DNA of 64,000 nucleotides, from the NCBI RefSeq assembly GCF_025602895.1, contig NW_026516352.1, positions 32,582-96,581 on the forward strand, in the 5' to 3' direction. The DNA is from Polychytrium aggregatum. Lineage: Eukaryota; Chytridiomycota; Chytridiomycetes; Polychytriales. The notes below the pieces were generated by a model that worked only from the letters and a program-made list of their open reading frames with translations, was not told the origin of the DNA and made no database searches. Position numbers and translations under genes: made by a program. How positions within the stretch are numbered: the stretch's first letter is position 1; every line of letters begins with the position of its first letter. This document shows, in pieces, positions 51,527-61,888 of this stretch.

Positions 51527-53095
51527 ATGTCCACCACGATTGTCTTGATTGTGATCATTGTTTCGATGCTGTCTCTCTCTGTGGGTACAGGTGTGGGTCT
51601 GTATTTGTACATGAAGCAGACGTCAACCACACCAACAGCAGCGGCATCGAGCGCCAGTCCAGCGTCGTTGTCGCCAGCGAGCGCAACGAGCAGCCCGTCA
51701 ACGCCAAGTCCAGCAACGACCAGCCCGCCAGCACAAAGTCCGCCAACAACGACGGCAACGACGGCAGCGACGACCGGCTCGCCAACGCAGAGTCCAGCAG
51801 TGACGACATCTCTCACAGCACCACCGCCTCTGTCGCTGACCTCTGTATCGACTCCAGCACCAGCACCAGCACCAGCACCAGCACCAGCACCAGCACCAGC
51901 ACCAGCACCAGCACCAGCACCATCACCAGCTCCAGCACCAACACCTACTCCTGCACCCGCTCCAGCTCCTGCTCCGGCTCCTGTTCCGGCTCCGGCTCCT
52001 GTAGTGGTCGTCCAGCCTGTTGTCCAGCCCGTGTTTGGAGCAAATGCATACACCATAATGCGAACGAGTGACAATACATCGAGAGGATTAGCCGTTGTCG
52101 GTGGTAGTGCCGCTGCAGGAACACCTGTCGTGTATTGGGACTTCAATTCACAGGCAGGCGCTCTGATGGGCTACGATGCCATGAACAAGCGTATCATCGA
52201 CCAGAACAGCATGATGTGCCTTGGACCAAAGAGTGGAGCCAGCGCTGCCAACGGCGACCCAATCGTCATAAAGCCATGCGATATCACAGACCAGTCGCAG
52301 ACATGGGTCGCTGGCGCAAACGGACAAGGCAACTATACCTGGGGCGTGAACCAGAACAAGTGTCTCGATCTGGCGGGGAACTCCAGAAACAACGGTACGC
52401 AGGTGGACTTGTCAGACTGCGTTTCGGGTCTCTCTGGTCAGAGCTTCCAGTTTGGCACTGCCGCGGCGACACCCCCGGCTCCAGTAAGCGCATTCGCACA
52501 GGTTGCCCAGGCACTTTCCATTTCGCCCCCAGCATCGACACCTGCTCCAGCACCTACCTCTGTGCCGGCTGCCACCCAGGTAACATCCTGGTGTGCATTG
52601 ATGAAGAGCAACAACACCGTGGTCGCTGCGTTGGTCCAGAAAGATCCGTCGACGTGGTCATCCGCGGACCGACTCACAGCACTCCCACTCATCGTCAAAT
52701 ACAGCGGCTTGAGCAATTCCGATGTGCAGTCCTTCAGCAACTCACTCCTCTGGGCCATACTCTCCATGGCGTGTGGTGTTGTTGGTACGCCTGGGGCAAC
52801 ACCGAGCGACGTTAGTACATGGAGCGACGGAAACCGCAACGCCGTCATTTCGGCGATCTATGCTGCTTTGGGCAGCAAAGATTCGATTGCGAGTGTGGGA
52901 TGGCTCCAGAGCCTGAACAACTCACAGCTCGGGCATCTCTGGTACGGCCCTCAGATCGCCCCAAGTGCGGCATTGGCTCAGTGCACTTCGGCCAACGTAC
53001 CTATGATCCGAGCGTATGGAAATGCCGATGGCTCGGCGCTGAAGCCATGGCACGATCTTACCCCAGTGCACGGCAATGCTGTCTCCAACCGGTAG
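51527..53095 (+). CDS. Membrane-anchored ricin-B-type lectin protein
   Basis: 522 residues from ATG 51527. An N-terminal signal anchor (about 2-27, TTIVLIVIIVSMLSLSVGTG) is followed by a Ser/Thr/Pro stalk with a (Pro-Ala)n run (about 110-170) encoded by a CCAGCA microsatellite at 51855-51930, typical of O-glycosylated cell-wall proteins. Then a ricin-B-like beta-trefoil (QSQTWVAGANGQ, NKCLDLAGNSRNNGTQVDLS) and a second extracellular region with paired Cys. The frame stops at 53095 inside what looks like the start of a bulb-type lectin domain, which continues in another frame (53076-53378). Probably surface-exposed, binding carbohydrate. Confidence 0.78.
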   Translation: MSTTIVLIVIIVSMLSLSVGTGVGLYLYMKQTSTTPTAAASSASPASLSPASATSSPSTPSPATTSPPAQSPPTTTATTAATTGSPTQSPAVTTSLTAPPPLSLTSVSTPAPAPAPAPAPAPAPAPAPAPAPSPAPAPTPTPAPAPAPAPAPVPAPAPVVVVQPVVQPVFGANAYTIMRTSDNTSRGLAVVGGSAAAGTPVVYWDFNSQAGALMGYDAMNKRIIDQNSMMCLGPKSGASAANGDPIVIKPCDITDQSQTWVAGANGQGNYTWGVNQNKCLDLAGNSRNNGTQVDLSDCVSGLSGQSFQFGTAAATPPAPVSAFAQVAQALSISPPASTPAPAPTSVPAATQVTSWCALMKSNNTVVAALVQKDPSTWSSADRLTALPLIVKYSGLSNSDVQSFSNSLLWAILSMACGVVGTPGATPSDVSTWSDGNRNAVISAIYAALGSKDSIASVGWLQSLNNSQLGHLWYGPQIAPSAALAQCTSANVPMIRAYGNADGSALKPWHDLTPVHGNAVSNR

Positions 53096-53378
53096 TCACT
53101 CGTTGGTTATGCAGGCCGACGGAAACCTGGTTTTATACAACAACATATCCGGGCAAGCGATCTGGGCATCCGGAACGAACGGAAAGGGAAGTCCACCTTT
53201 CTTTGCCAACTACCAGCCAGATTACAACTTTGTGTTATACGATGGAACTGGAAAGCCACTCTGGGCCTCTGGCACGAACGGTCAGCCCTCTGATCGGCTA
53301 GTGATGCAGGACGACGGGAATCTCGTCACCTACCTGGGTACTACACCAATCTGGTCGACGGGGACCTATGGCAAGTGA
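53076..53378 (+). pseudogene. Bulb-type (GNA-like) lectin domain, out of frame with the preceding gene
   Basis: About 100 codons with the repeated B-lectin signature Q-x-D-G-N-x-V-x-Y: MQADGNLVLYNN, NFVLYDGTGKPLWASGT, MQDDGNLVTYLG. The domain start (GTILPQCTAMLSPTG) is in this frame while the preceding text (ALKPWHDLTP) is in the frame of 51527-53095, so a single-base shift near 53060 separates the two halves of one protein. It could be an inactivating mutation or an assembly indel. Confidence 0.7.
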
Positions 53379-53575
53379 GCCAAGGTCTTTCGCCAGCGCG
53401 CTGGACTTTGCACCTCCCAGCACACCGGGGGGAAGGGCTGTTGGCTAGAGCTCCAGGGAGTGAAAAGCCCAATGAAAAGGGAAAAGGCGCCTTTCGCTGG
53501 TTCAGCCCAAGGCGCGTCTCTCGTTGCCGCTGTCCAAGGACAGTGCACCAATCAAACACTGGACCATGGCGCGCG

Positions 53576-53965
53576 TCACCGTGAGTCATTATAAATTGGT
53601 GCTTGCCAAAGCCACACCAGCGATCCAACCAACAACAGCATAACTAGAATAGCAATTTTTCCGGCAGTTACTTGTTGATTGCTGGCCTGGCCAGTGACCA
53701 TTGATCTGTAGCGCTTTATGACGTCTGCAAGTGTTGCTACATTCACTAGTGTTTGCAGCGACAAGGAGTGTAAGATAATGCAGTCCTTCTTTGTACTCGT
53801 GTAGCGGTGGTTGCGACTGAGCAGGCGTCGTGGGAATGGCGGGTGTGTCGGGCACGACGGAGTACTCGGAATAACTACCGTCAATTGATCTGTACTGTCC
53901 CCCACCGGCGCACTATCGCTTGATTCTCTGCTACCATAGCTCGTCAACACCCACGCCCATCTCAT
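53576..53965 (-). CDS. Small protein with a C-terminal membrane segment
   Basis: 129 residues from ATG 53965. The N-terminal half is low-complexity; the C-terminal half has a helical stretch (LQTLVNVATLADVIKRYRSM) and one transmembrane segment (AGKIAILVMLLLVGSLVWLW) followed by a short tail, consistent with a tail-anchored protein. No family recognised. Upstream minus-strand frames (to 54210) may include a 5' exon, so the start is uncertain. Confidence 0.45.
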   Translation of the reverse strand: MRWAWVLTSYGSRESSDSAPVGDSTDQLTVVIPSTPSCPTHPPFPRRLLSRNHRYTSTKKDCIILHSLSLQTLVNVATLADVIKRYRSMVTGQASNQQVTAGKIAILVMLLLVGSLVWLWQAPIYNDSR

Positions 53966-54813
53966 CGCTCATCACACACCCATCGCCACAAAAATCTTCA
54001 TCGCTCCACATCACTGTCGCCGCTCTCGGGCCCTCGCTGATCCCCACTCTCGATATCCGACTCAAGCGGGCTGTCTGAATTGGGGCAATAGCCGGGTAAT
54101 ACTGTGAAGAGGCGGTGCCGAGGCGGGATGAAGCGCAAAGGCGCCTGTCGATATGGCGCAACCGGGCCATCTGTGTTTGCACTCTCTCCCTGGGCTCGGT
54201 TGAGCAGCAATGGCGCAGGGTTGCTCTAACAAAGTCGATCTTGCAGCAAGATCTCTCTTTTCTATTCCACCCTGCTGAGGATGTTATACCTGAGGTGCCG
54301 ATTGTGTACGTGCATCATCGGTCGCTGGCGAAGCTGTGGAGTATGTGCCTTTCGCTTGTCTGAGTCGAGGGGGGTTGTGAACACCGGTCCGCAATCTAAT
54401 CATTCGGCGACGGGGCAAATCCAACGAACCACTCGACCGCCTGTGTTGTCCGCCTCTCATCGACCGCTGCTTCTTTCGGTGCTGTTTTCTTTCTTCTAAG
54501 TAATGTGGCCTGGAGCGGCGGCGGAGGAGGAGCAGGGGGTATTTTGGGCGTTGGGCATTAACGGACGGGACGGGGTTGCTGCTGCCTGAGGCCGCGAGAC
54601 TAAATTGCCCTGCCGCCGCCCCCTCTCCAGCTCTCTCACCCATCGTTCGCTCCGTCTCCGCCCTCACTCTGAGCCAACGATACCTCTATTTTTCGCTTCC
54701 ACCAGACCGGAACCCGCCTCTCGCACATCTTTTCTTCGCCCAAGGTCCTCCTTGTCACGCAGGCCAGACCCCCGTAAAAACCTGTAACCAGGTCGCTTCC
54801 GCTACCGTGCCGA
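53966..54813. other. Intergenic region, no supported gene
   Basis: Several short ORFs but no family or splice pattern I can defend. The right part (54600-54810) is C-rich with pyrimidine tracts, compatible with a promoter/5'UTR of the plus-strand gene starting at 54814. Confidence 0.45.
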
Positions 54814-57478
54814 ATGGCCCCTTCCACCACCCGCTCCGGTCATGGCAGCGGAAATACCACCGCAGATTATCCAAATGTTCCCTCCTCGGTGCACCCCAGT
54901 CCCCAAGCAGCTCGAGAGGTAAGTGTTGTCACCCGCTCTTGTTCACCCGTTTGAGCAGCTCCTGGCAGCGCCTGCTTGCGAGTGACGGTCTAGCGTTCTA
55001 ACGACATCCTCCGATGGTCACAGGGAGCTACACCCCCCAAGCGACAGTTGTCTCTAACAGCTACCAATTCCGCCAATAAGCGCCCAAAGGTAAGTCAGCG
55101 TCACCCCCTTTCGCCGATCTCGCTGCTGTCCCGAGGGGTTGTTCGGCAGTGTATTAGACGCCACCGATACATAGACCACGGACGCCTCCTTCTGACACTC
55201 TGTTCCATGCCTATCCTCCGCCGTTTATCACTACCTCGGTGCCGACACTGAACAGAACGACAAGCCGACCGCAGCCCCTGCTTCCGAGCCTCCTCAGGTA
55301 AGCTTTCGCCGTTTGCTCCGTGTCTGTGACACACTCCCAGCGCTACCCCGAGCCCTGACCGTTCTTCCGTCGTTAACACTCGCGACGCTGCCTCCCAAAC
55401 CATTCCCGAACAGGCCACCACCCCTCCTGCCAAGGTAAGCCTCCAACACACCACACACACACACACACATGTTCCATCATGGCAGGAGTTGTTGTCACTC
55501 GGCATGGTGTTTGATGTTCATTGCTAGTGGGTGGTGACAACTCCTGATCCACTGTCGAGAACACTGTATCGTTATCAGTGTTCTTGATGGATCTGATGTT
55601 CCAAGGAATCGTTACGATTCAGTGTCTTTGTCGCCCGGGTCCTGGGGTCAAATCTGTTTTCGGAGCGGTGCCGGACCCTTTGATACCGATATCGCCGCCA
55701 CAGTCCACCATCGGCCGCTGTGGTCGTGTGGATGGGCACGCGGTTGCTGACTTATCCGCTGCCACCAGCCCCCGCCACCACCCGCCTGTCCGCCGGGATG
55801 AGATAGCCGGTCACATCCTAACCCGTGCCGGCCGTTTCCTGCGCCGCTCTCATTCCGCCTTTTTTTCGCCGTTTGTGAGATTCAGGATGCTGGTAGAGAA
55901 GGTGGAGACAAGGGTACTTCCAGCAAAGCTGCCTCGGACCAGGTGAGAAGGAAGTGGGTGGTGCTCCGTTGCAAGTACTTGAGCCTCCAGCCGCTTGGAT
56001 CGTGGGGTGGATGCTAATCTGGCTTCTATTGGACTCCTGGACGTGGACAGGGAGAGACCAACCTTCCGACTCCCTCACCAGAGCCCCATGAGGTATGTGC
56101 TCGTTAGGACGGTACTATGTACTCTCGCGTATGCTGTCGATGTACCCCACCCACCCCGCTTGGCGTTTAGCTTTGGCTCTAACAGCGCCTTTGGTTTGTC
56201 GGTAGGGTCGGAAGGACGGCGGTGGTCAAGGCGGTACCGCCGCCACCATAGCGAGCCTAGATGTAAGCTGTTCGATGAGGAGCTGGTGGTTGTTGGTCGT
56301 GTCGCTCGATCATCGCTCTGTCGGTGCTCACTCCCGCTATAATATCGTCCATCGCTGACGCCCTCTTGGTTATCCATCTCTATAGGACCAGCCTCTCAGC
56401 GGCGAAACCAACGCCCAAGCGGTAAGCAGATCTCTCGCTTGTAGCCATCTTATATGCTGTCGGGTACCACGTCCCGTATAAACCCGTTTTACTGGGGCTT
56501 TCTCGTTTCCCCCCCCACAGCCGGTCGCTTCGGCGTCCGGTAGCTGCTTTGCGGGATGCGGCTGGGTGGGCAACGAGATTCCGTTTGCTTGTGTTAGCCA
56601 AACCGTGGCCATATTGTGGCCGGCACTGGTATCCGTGCGCAGCAGACACATGATCCGCCGCTTTGTGCGACACCCGTGACTAACAACGTGCTCACTGTGG
56701 CTATAGGACTCCGGTGCCAGCAACGACAGTAACTGTTCTGACGATGGTGAAGTTAGCCACTCTGAATCCGGTTCAGAGGTATGTGGTTGGTCGAGAATGA
56801 TGGCAGACTCGGCTGGCGTTACACCGTGTGGATGTGGTAGTTGCTAACGCTGCTGCTTCCGTCAGTTGCAACAGGAACGTGTTGTGAATGGGAATAATTT
56901 AATTGCCCAGGTAATTAGCACACAGAAAGAATATTTCGGTGTAAACTCACTTACGGCCTTGGTGAGCTATCGAGACGGGGCTTCGGTTGCACTGTCAGCA
57001 CACCACATACCAGCGCTGATGTTGTTTTATCCATGTGTGGATTGTAGGATCGTGATCCGGCTGATCCTTCTATTCCGCCGGGAATGCCATTAATGCGACC
57101 GACCCTTCAGCTACGACCGCTTCTGCCAATCAACTCCTTGGTTCAAGCACGACCGAATATATAAATCTTGACGAGGTTCGCTGCCTTTGACATTACTGTA
57201 CATGTCGTACCTGAAATCCGTGTTGACAATTGTGTGATATTTCTTTTTAACATACATCCATGTAAAATTCAACGGTATCCTGTATTAGAATCCTTCTACG
57301 GGAGAGCTCCATCAAGATCGGGACAATGCCAACACAGGTGTACAAAGTCCTCCATGGATCAGTAAATTCGGATATGTTCGTCCTATAAATCCAACAGGCC
57401 GCACTGCGACCATCATCCTCCAACCCCAAGCAAACACCCAGTCTGCCGCGGCTGAACGTAGAGAACCAGACCATTCGA
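54814..57478 (+). CDS. 5' part of a gene made of many tiny phase-0 exons
   Basis: Proposed exons: 54814-54918, 55024-55089, 55256-55297, 55414-55434, 55886-55942, 56051-56092, 56206-56262, 56386-56421, 56707-56778, 56866-56910; lengths 105, 66, 42, 21, 57, 42, 57, 36, 72, 45 bp. All are multiples of 3, all phase 0, with AG acceptors and GTAAG/GTATG/GTGAG/GTAAT donors. The joined product is stop-free, hydrophilic, Ser/Pro/Gly/Asp-rich (GATPPKRQLSL, GETNLPTPSPEPHE, CSDDGEVSHSESGSE) and probably disordered. Exon 57048-57175 shifts frame within itself (128 bp); 57289-57478 is coding-like again and ends at GTGAGT in phase 1. No signal peptide or family recognised. The 3' end continues at 57547. 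Confidence 0.6.
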
Positions 57479-57546
57479 GTGAGTATAGGTTTTGTATTAC
57501 ATTCTCGATTTGCTGATTACTAATATTCTTACAATCCAATTTTTAG

Positions 57547-58897
57547 TAACCAAACTGTTCAAAGATGCTGCACCGTGTGTTCTCGAGGGTTATTCAGTTC
57601 CGAGGTTACTCTTCCCTTCGAGCGATTATCTTTCCAAGGTTTCGGCAGAAATTCATTTCGAACAAAAAGACCAACGTACGATCAATGATTTATAGAATCA
57701 TTGATTACCATCCCCAATCAAGGCAATACCGGAATCACAGCTGCAGCCGTACTTCAGAAATCCAACGCCTCCAAGCGTCGAGTTTGAAGTTATATGTGCA
57801 AAAACCCAGTCAGATTATGTGCGACTTCACCAGTATTGGACTCGAGAATCCACACACTTTGTATCAAGATATGAAGAACCACTTGATTAACCCTGAGACC
57901 TACCAGGTCTCAGTTGCTCAAATTCTTATTTACGAGGGGGTTATTGCACCTTCCATGTGTGTTGCAAAGGAAACTACTATCCCATGCGTGTCACTCGCGA
58001 CTGCCGGGTATTGTTCCAATACCCCAACACTTCAAGAGGCTGAATGCCGGCTCAAACAATTCATCAGCACAATCGCCTCTGTTGCCGAAGTCGACTCGAT
58101 GAAGAAATCTCAAAGGACCGAGCTCCGGCGATTGGTTTGGTTTCTTCGATTCAAATTGTTCATGATCCAATACCGAAACGAAGCATTCCGTCCAGACTCT
58201 GAAGCTGCCACTCGATCATTTGAGAATACATATGAACTCATCAAATGCGATGCACCGGCATTGAAAGATAGTATCAGTAAGTTAATGTTTGTGTCTTCAT
58301 ATTCTGGCAGGTGATGGATGGCACAAAATTAATTGTTTTATGAATTGTTATTGGAATGTAGTCCCCAAAGAATGTATTCAGTCGGCCAAATTGATCATCC
58401 AGTTGATGCAATGTGAAAAATCCGCAATGTGGTTCGACACAACGTCATATTCGCCCCTTAGCGACAAATCCAAGTATCGCAAGTACATCGATCATACCGT
58501 TGGTAAAATTATCCAACTACATAAGGCATCCAAATTTCCACTCGCTACGTTTTTGGATATGGCCAGTCCTTTCGGATGGAATTGTCCAGAGGCACAGTAC
58601 GTCTTTGGACTATGGATGGAATCTATTTTTCATTTCCGAGCCGCTGGATACTTCTTCAGCCATGGATATGCCGCCGATGGGGAACGTGGCGTTTATGGGA
58701 TCAGGGACGTTGGTTGGATTTGTCATTTGATTCAACGAAGGAAGGCCCTTGCCCGCACCTACGGATTCAAGATGTCCGTAGAATCTAGCAAAGCCCGATT
58801 CAACGAAACACATCAGTTTGTTTCCGAGGAAACTCGACAAAATCAAATGCCTCCGAGCTGCTCAAGCCGTCGGAAATTCTTTGACAATTCTGAGTGA
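57547..58897 (+). CDS. 3' exons of the microexon gene; helical, Sel1-like fragment
   Basis: Acceptor TTTTTAG at 57546 joins 57478 in frame and continues ITKLFKDAAPCVLEGYSVPR. Frame changes between 57676 and 57900 are not fully resolved (a 47-bp intron at 57676-57722 is possible). From about 57890 the frame is clear: NPETYQVSVAQILIYEGVIA ... LKDSI, ending at donor GTAAGT 58277. After an 85-bp intron it resumes at 58362 and continues to about 58897 with PKECIQSAKLIIQLMQ and a weak Sel1-like stretch (AQYVFGLWMESIFHF, YFFSHGYAADGERGV). Composition is visibly more AT-rich than the rest of the window. Function unknown. Confidence 0.5.
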
Positions 58898-59363
58898 AGC
58901 CAGGGAAACTCAGCTTAAAGAGATAGAAGTCGAAAAGCGCCCACCACGTGAGATACACGACTCTAGCTACGACATGTACGACATCGCTAATCAAAACGCA
59001 TTTAGTGAAGTGTCTGTCGCCTATAATTCATGATAACACATTCTGGTTTCCGATAGAATCTATGCATCACTCGACCCCTCAGTATTGGAGAGCTTGATCA
59101 AGTGTACGGAATTTATTCCCAAGATTATCGTCAAAGAGCGCCTTGCAAAAATCGAAAAAATGAAAGTCAGGCTTCAGATGGAAATTGAAAATTTTATTGA
59201 AAATTTTGAAGGACTTGCCAATGCCCGGCGCTTAGGTTTCAAAATTGCAGCGAAATGCAAGCTCTTTTCTCGCATTCAAACTTTGCAGGGGAAGATAAAC
59301 AGACGAGCCCGAAAGGAGCGCAGAAGTGGATCGAAAGACATTGACATTGAAAAGGGTGCTTGA
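58898..59363 (+). CDS. Possible last exons, basic coiled-coil tail
   Basis: 58818-59033 and 59085-59363 are coding-like. The second encodes KIIVKERLAKIEKMKVRLQM and a Lys/Arg-rich end (INRRARKERRSGSKDIDIEK). An acceptor-like TTCCGATAG precedes 59058. I could not fix the intron borders; these may belong to the preceding gene. Low confidence. Confidence 0.3.
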
Positions 59364-59387
59364 TGATCAACGTAACCGAATTGAAAG

Positions 59388-59810
59388 TGAAACCAATAAA
59401 TAAGGGCATACCCTTGAATTTTGACCATTGAACAGTTATTTTGTTACCAAATATCATTGTGCGTTGGACATAACCATTCACCACACGCAACCAACTTTTG
59501 CATTGTTGCCTTGCGATGCTACACCCTCATCCAGAGTCCGCGCAAGATAATCTCGACCAACGAGTAACAATTTCAACCACACGGAAGTTTGCTTCAAGAG
59601 TGTGGAGCCAGTTCGGTTGGAAGGACTCGATGCGCCCAGTGCTGCGAATTCCCACTTTGTCAGGAGCTGCAAGAATCCCAGCTGCCGGACAGTGTGGAAT
59701 CGCGACGTCAATGCGGCGCGCAACATGAATACCAAGAGCTCTTGTCTCAGGCGAGAGAGTTGATAGTGCCAAGTAACCACAAAACTCGAGACTGATCCCG
59801 GTTAGACGAG
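59388..59810 (+). mobile_element. Internally deleted relic of a transposase-Fanzor element
   Basis: Left end: GAAACCAATAAATAAGGGC resembles the element TIR. From about 59410 to 59545 the sequence matches, with many substitutions, the transposase 5' region of 60176-60340, including TTTTGACCATTGA and the mutated start (ATG to ATA at about 59471). It then jumps to a Fanzor C-terminus (59580-59763). A degenerate right TIR (GATCCCGGTTAGACGAGTTTGG) is visible near 59788-59810. The order transposase-5' then Fanzor-3' on one strand matches the full element at 42810-46606 with the middle deleted. Confidence 0.7.
59580..59763 (+). pseudogene. Fanzor C-terminal fragment (zinc ribbon and RuvC-III)
   Basis: One frame reads HFVRSCKNPSCRTV, the second half of the Fanzor/TnpB zinc ribbon, directly followed by WNRDVNAARNM (59695-59727), the RuvC-III motif with its catalytic Asp, then a short tail and TGA at 59761. 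The WNRD-x-NAARNM motif is diagnostic for this superfamily. Only about 60 residues remain. The ribbon and motif are better preserved than in the frameshifted copy at 42850-45545, so it derives from a different, older element. Confidence 0.85.
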
Positions 59811-60175
59811 TTTGGTATCGCCTGGAAGGTGGTCGGTGGGTCAGGTCACGTGATAAGGAGGGGTCATCATCGAAAGACCGCCCTTTTCTTCTTCGTTCAA
59901 AAAATGTCCGGATGGTTAAGGCGCTCACGGTTCGCTCCTCTGCTCTCACACAGCGGGGGTTCGATTCCCGAAAGCCCCCGCCATCCAATATGAGATGATT
60001 CCGAGAGGCTGTCCGCTTACAGGACACGTCTTCAGAGCTCGCTCCTGCGTCCCGAAAGGACCGGTATAGCGATCTAGGGACCCATGCGTGCATGGCTTCT
60101 CCGAATCACCAGGCGTTGGGGAGATCTCGACATTTTTTTTTCAATTGTGCATGTGAATATATTACAGCCAATCTA

Positions 60176-61086
60176 CAGTCAAACCAGAAAGAAACGGGAC
60201 ACCCAGGTTTTGACCATTGATCGAATATTTTGTTACCCAAAACCATCGCGCGCTGACCATGACCATTCGCCACACATCCGACTTTCGCACCGCCGCATTG
60301 CGATGCTACGCCCTCATCCATAGCCTGCGTAAGGTCGCCTCCATATTCAGTGTATCCAAGAGCACCATCCATCGATGGCACCGAGGATGCAAGCTGGATG
60401 ACCCATCCCGGGTCCCAGCTCGCAGATCCACTTTCTTCGAGCAGGCATGTCCAGTCATTCGCACCCTGATTGAACAGGACCCGTTCCAGACTGGTCCTGT
60501 GTTGCGATGCAAGCTCGAGTCCATCCTCCAGAGGAAAGTATCACTCTCACTCTGCCACACTGCCATCCACCGAGCAGGTCTGTCTCACAAGAGGGCAACA
60601 CACCTCTACAAGTCCAAGCGACTGGATGAGCGAGTGGCACAGTTCAGGGACCAGGTCCGCTCCATCGACCCACGACGATTCGTTTTTGTCGATGAGACAG
60701 GGATCAGGAGATCCATTTTCCCTCTTTACGGGTACTCATCGAAGGGTGCTCCGCTTCGCCAGCGCAATCACATGAAACACAAGTCTGTCTCGGCTGCATT
60801 TGCCATCAACCACTCTGGTGTGCTGCATCGCATGTACATCCCCACATCATTCAAGACACACTCGATGGTCGAGTTCTTTGAGCGAGCGGCCTTCCCAGAT
60901 GGCTCTGTGATTGTGATGGACAATGTCAGCATGCACAAGACAATGGCTGTCCTGGACTGCATCGATCGCCGAGGATGGTCAGTGATCTTCACCCCACCTG
61001 CCTCGCCCGACTTCAATCCCATCGAGAACTTCTTTGGGATTGTGAAGCATCAGTACAGGAAGGCAGCAGCGCTGAATGCGTCTGAG
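60176..61086 (+). mobile_element. Second copy of the Tc1/mariner-type element, truncated by Ty3 copy E
   Basis: Starts with a 27-bp TIR (60176-60202, CAGTCAAACCAG...GGGACAC) preceded by TA (60174-60175), then transposase. At 61087 it is broken by a family-2 LTR. Any Fanzor gene and the other TIR would lie beyond copy E, outside the window. The 13 bp before the TIR (TACAGCCAATCTA, from 60163) resemble the outer end of the other TIR type, suggesting insertion into or next to an older copy. Confidence 0.9.
60259..61086 (+). pseudogene. DD34E transposase, 3' end removed by an LTR insertion
   Basis: 276 codons from ATG 60259, about 97% identical by eye to 45591-46523 (differences include LVFVDE/FVFVDE and SPKG/SSKG). 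The catalytic D, D and E are all retained (VFVDETG, VIVMDN, NPIENFFG). The last about 33 residues are replaced by two LTR-encoded residues and a stop. The missing C-terminal helices probably abolish function, though the catalytic core is whole. Confidence 0.92.
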
Positions 61087-61876
61087 TGTTAGAGTCCAAA
61101 GGGGACTCAACGGCAAAAGAAGAAGTGAGCTCGAAGTGAGCTCAGGGAAAGCAAGGGTAGAGTCCGAAGTGGACTCGGAGAGGGAGCGAGGGAAGCAAAG
61201 ATCCGTTCAAGATAAGACTTGTCTCGAAATGAGACGTGAGGAACACTCAGAGAATAAAGTAGAAGGCACTTTATTTAGTCCTATTTTGAACGCTAAGGTT
61301 CGACTACACATCGCGGGGGTCAGGCTATTTATAGACAAGTCCGGACTTGGCAGCGAAGGGCGGCCAAGGGAGGGAAAAGTGGGCGATCGAGCAGGGCGAA
61401 GGGGGCGATGCACGAACGAGGGCCGAGAAGGACCACCGAGACAGGCAGAGAACCAAAGCGAGAGAGGCGCAAGCAAAAGCGAAGCACCTGGCAGGAGAAA
61501 CGTGCAAAGGCGAAGCAATGTGACTCAACGTCCAAGAAGCGGATTGGTCAAGTATAAGGTTGGGGCAAATGCATGCGAGATGAACAAGAGATCGGGGCGG
61601 TCAGGCAGGTCATGAGTCACCGGTGGGGGGACACATGACCGGCAGCCGAATTGCAACCAATCGCAGCAAGGCGCGTGCACAAACAAACCGGCGCGTGCGA
61701 AGAAGACAAAGGAAGCGGAGCAGCGCGGGAAAACGGAAGTGCGGAAGGAGCGGAAAAACAGGCAAAAGGCGGAAAATCGGAGGGGAACTGCAAGGCTACA
61801 CACAAACAAACAGAAAGGCAAAAGAATAGCCAAGTGTGCAGTCAAAGTGGAGAACAAGCAGGAGCTATCCCTAACA
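61087..61876 (-). repeat. 3' LTR of copy E (790 bp)
   Basis: TGTTAG...CTAACA ends; one base shorter than the copy C LTRs (GGAAAAACAGG at about 61752 versus GGAAAAGACAGG). Confidence 0.95.
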
Positions 61877-61888
61877 TCATCCCCTTCC

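Noticed and set aside
59905-59998. tRNA-like sequence: A-box-like TGGTTAAGGCG, B box GGTTCGATTCC, and complementary GGATGG/CCATCC ends
   Set aside because: The anticodon stem does not pair, the T stem has only three good pairs and there is no consistent acceptor stem, so it is at best a tRNA-derived relic. A covariance-model tRNA scan would decide.
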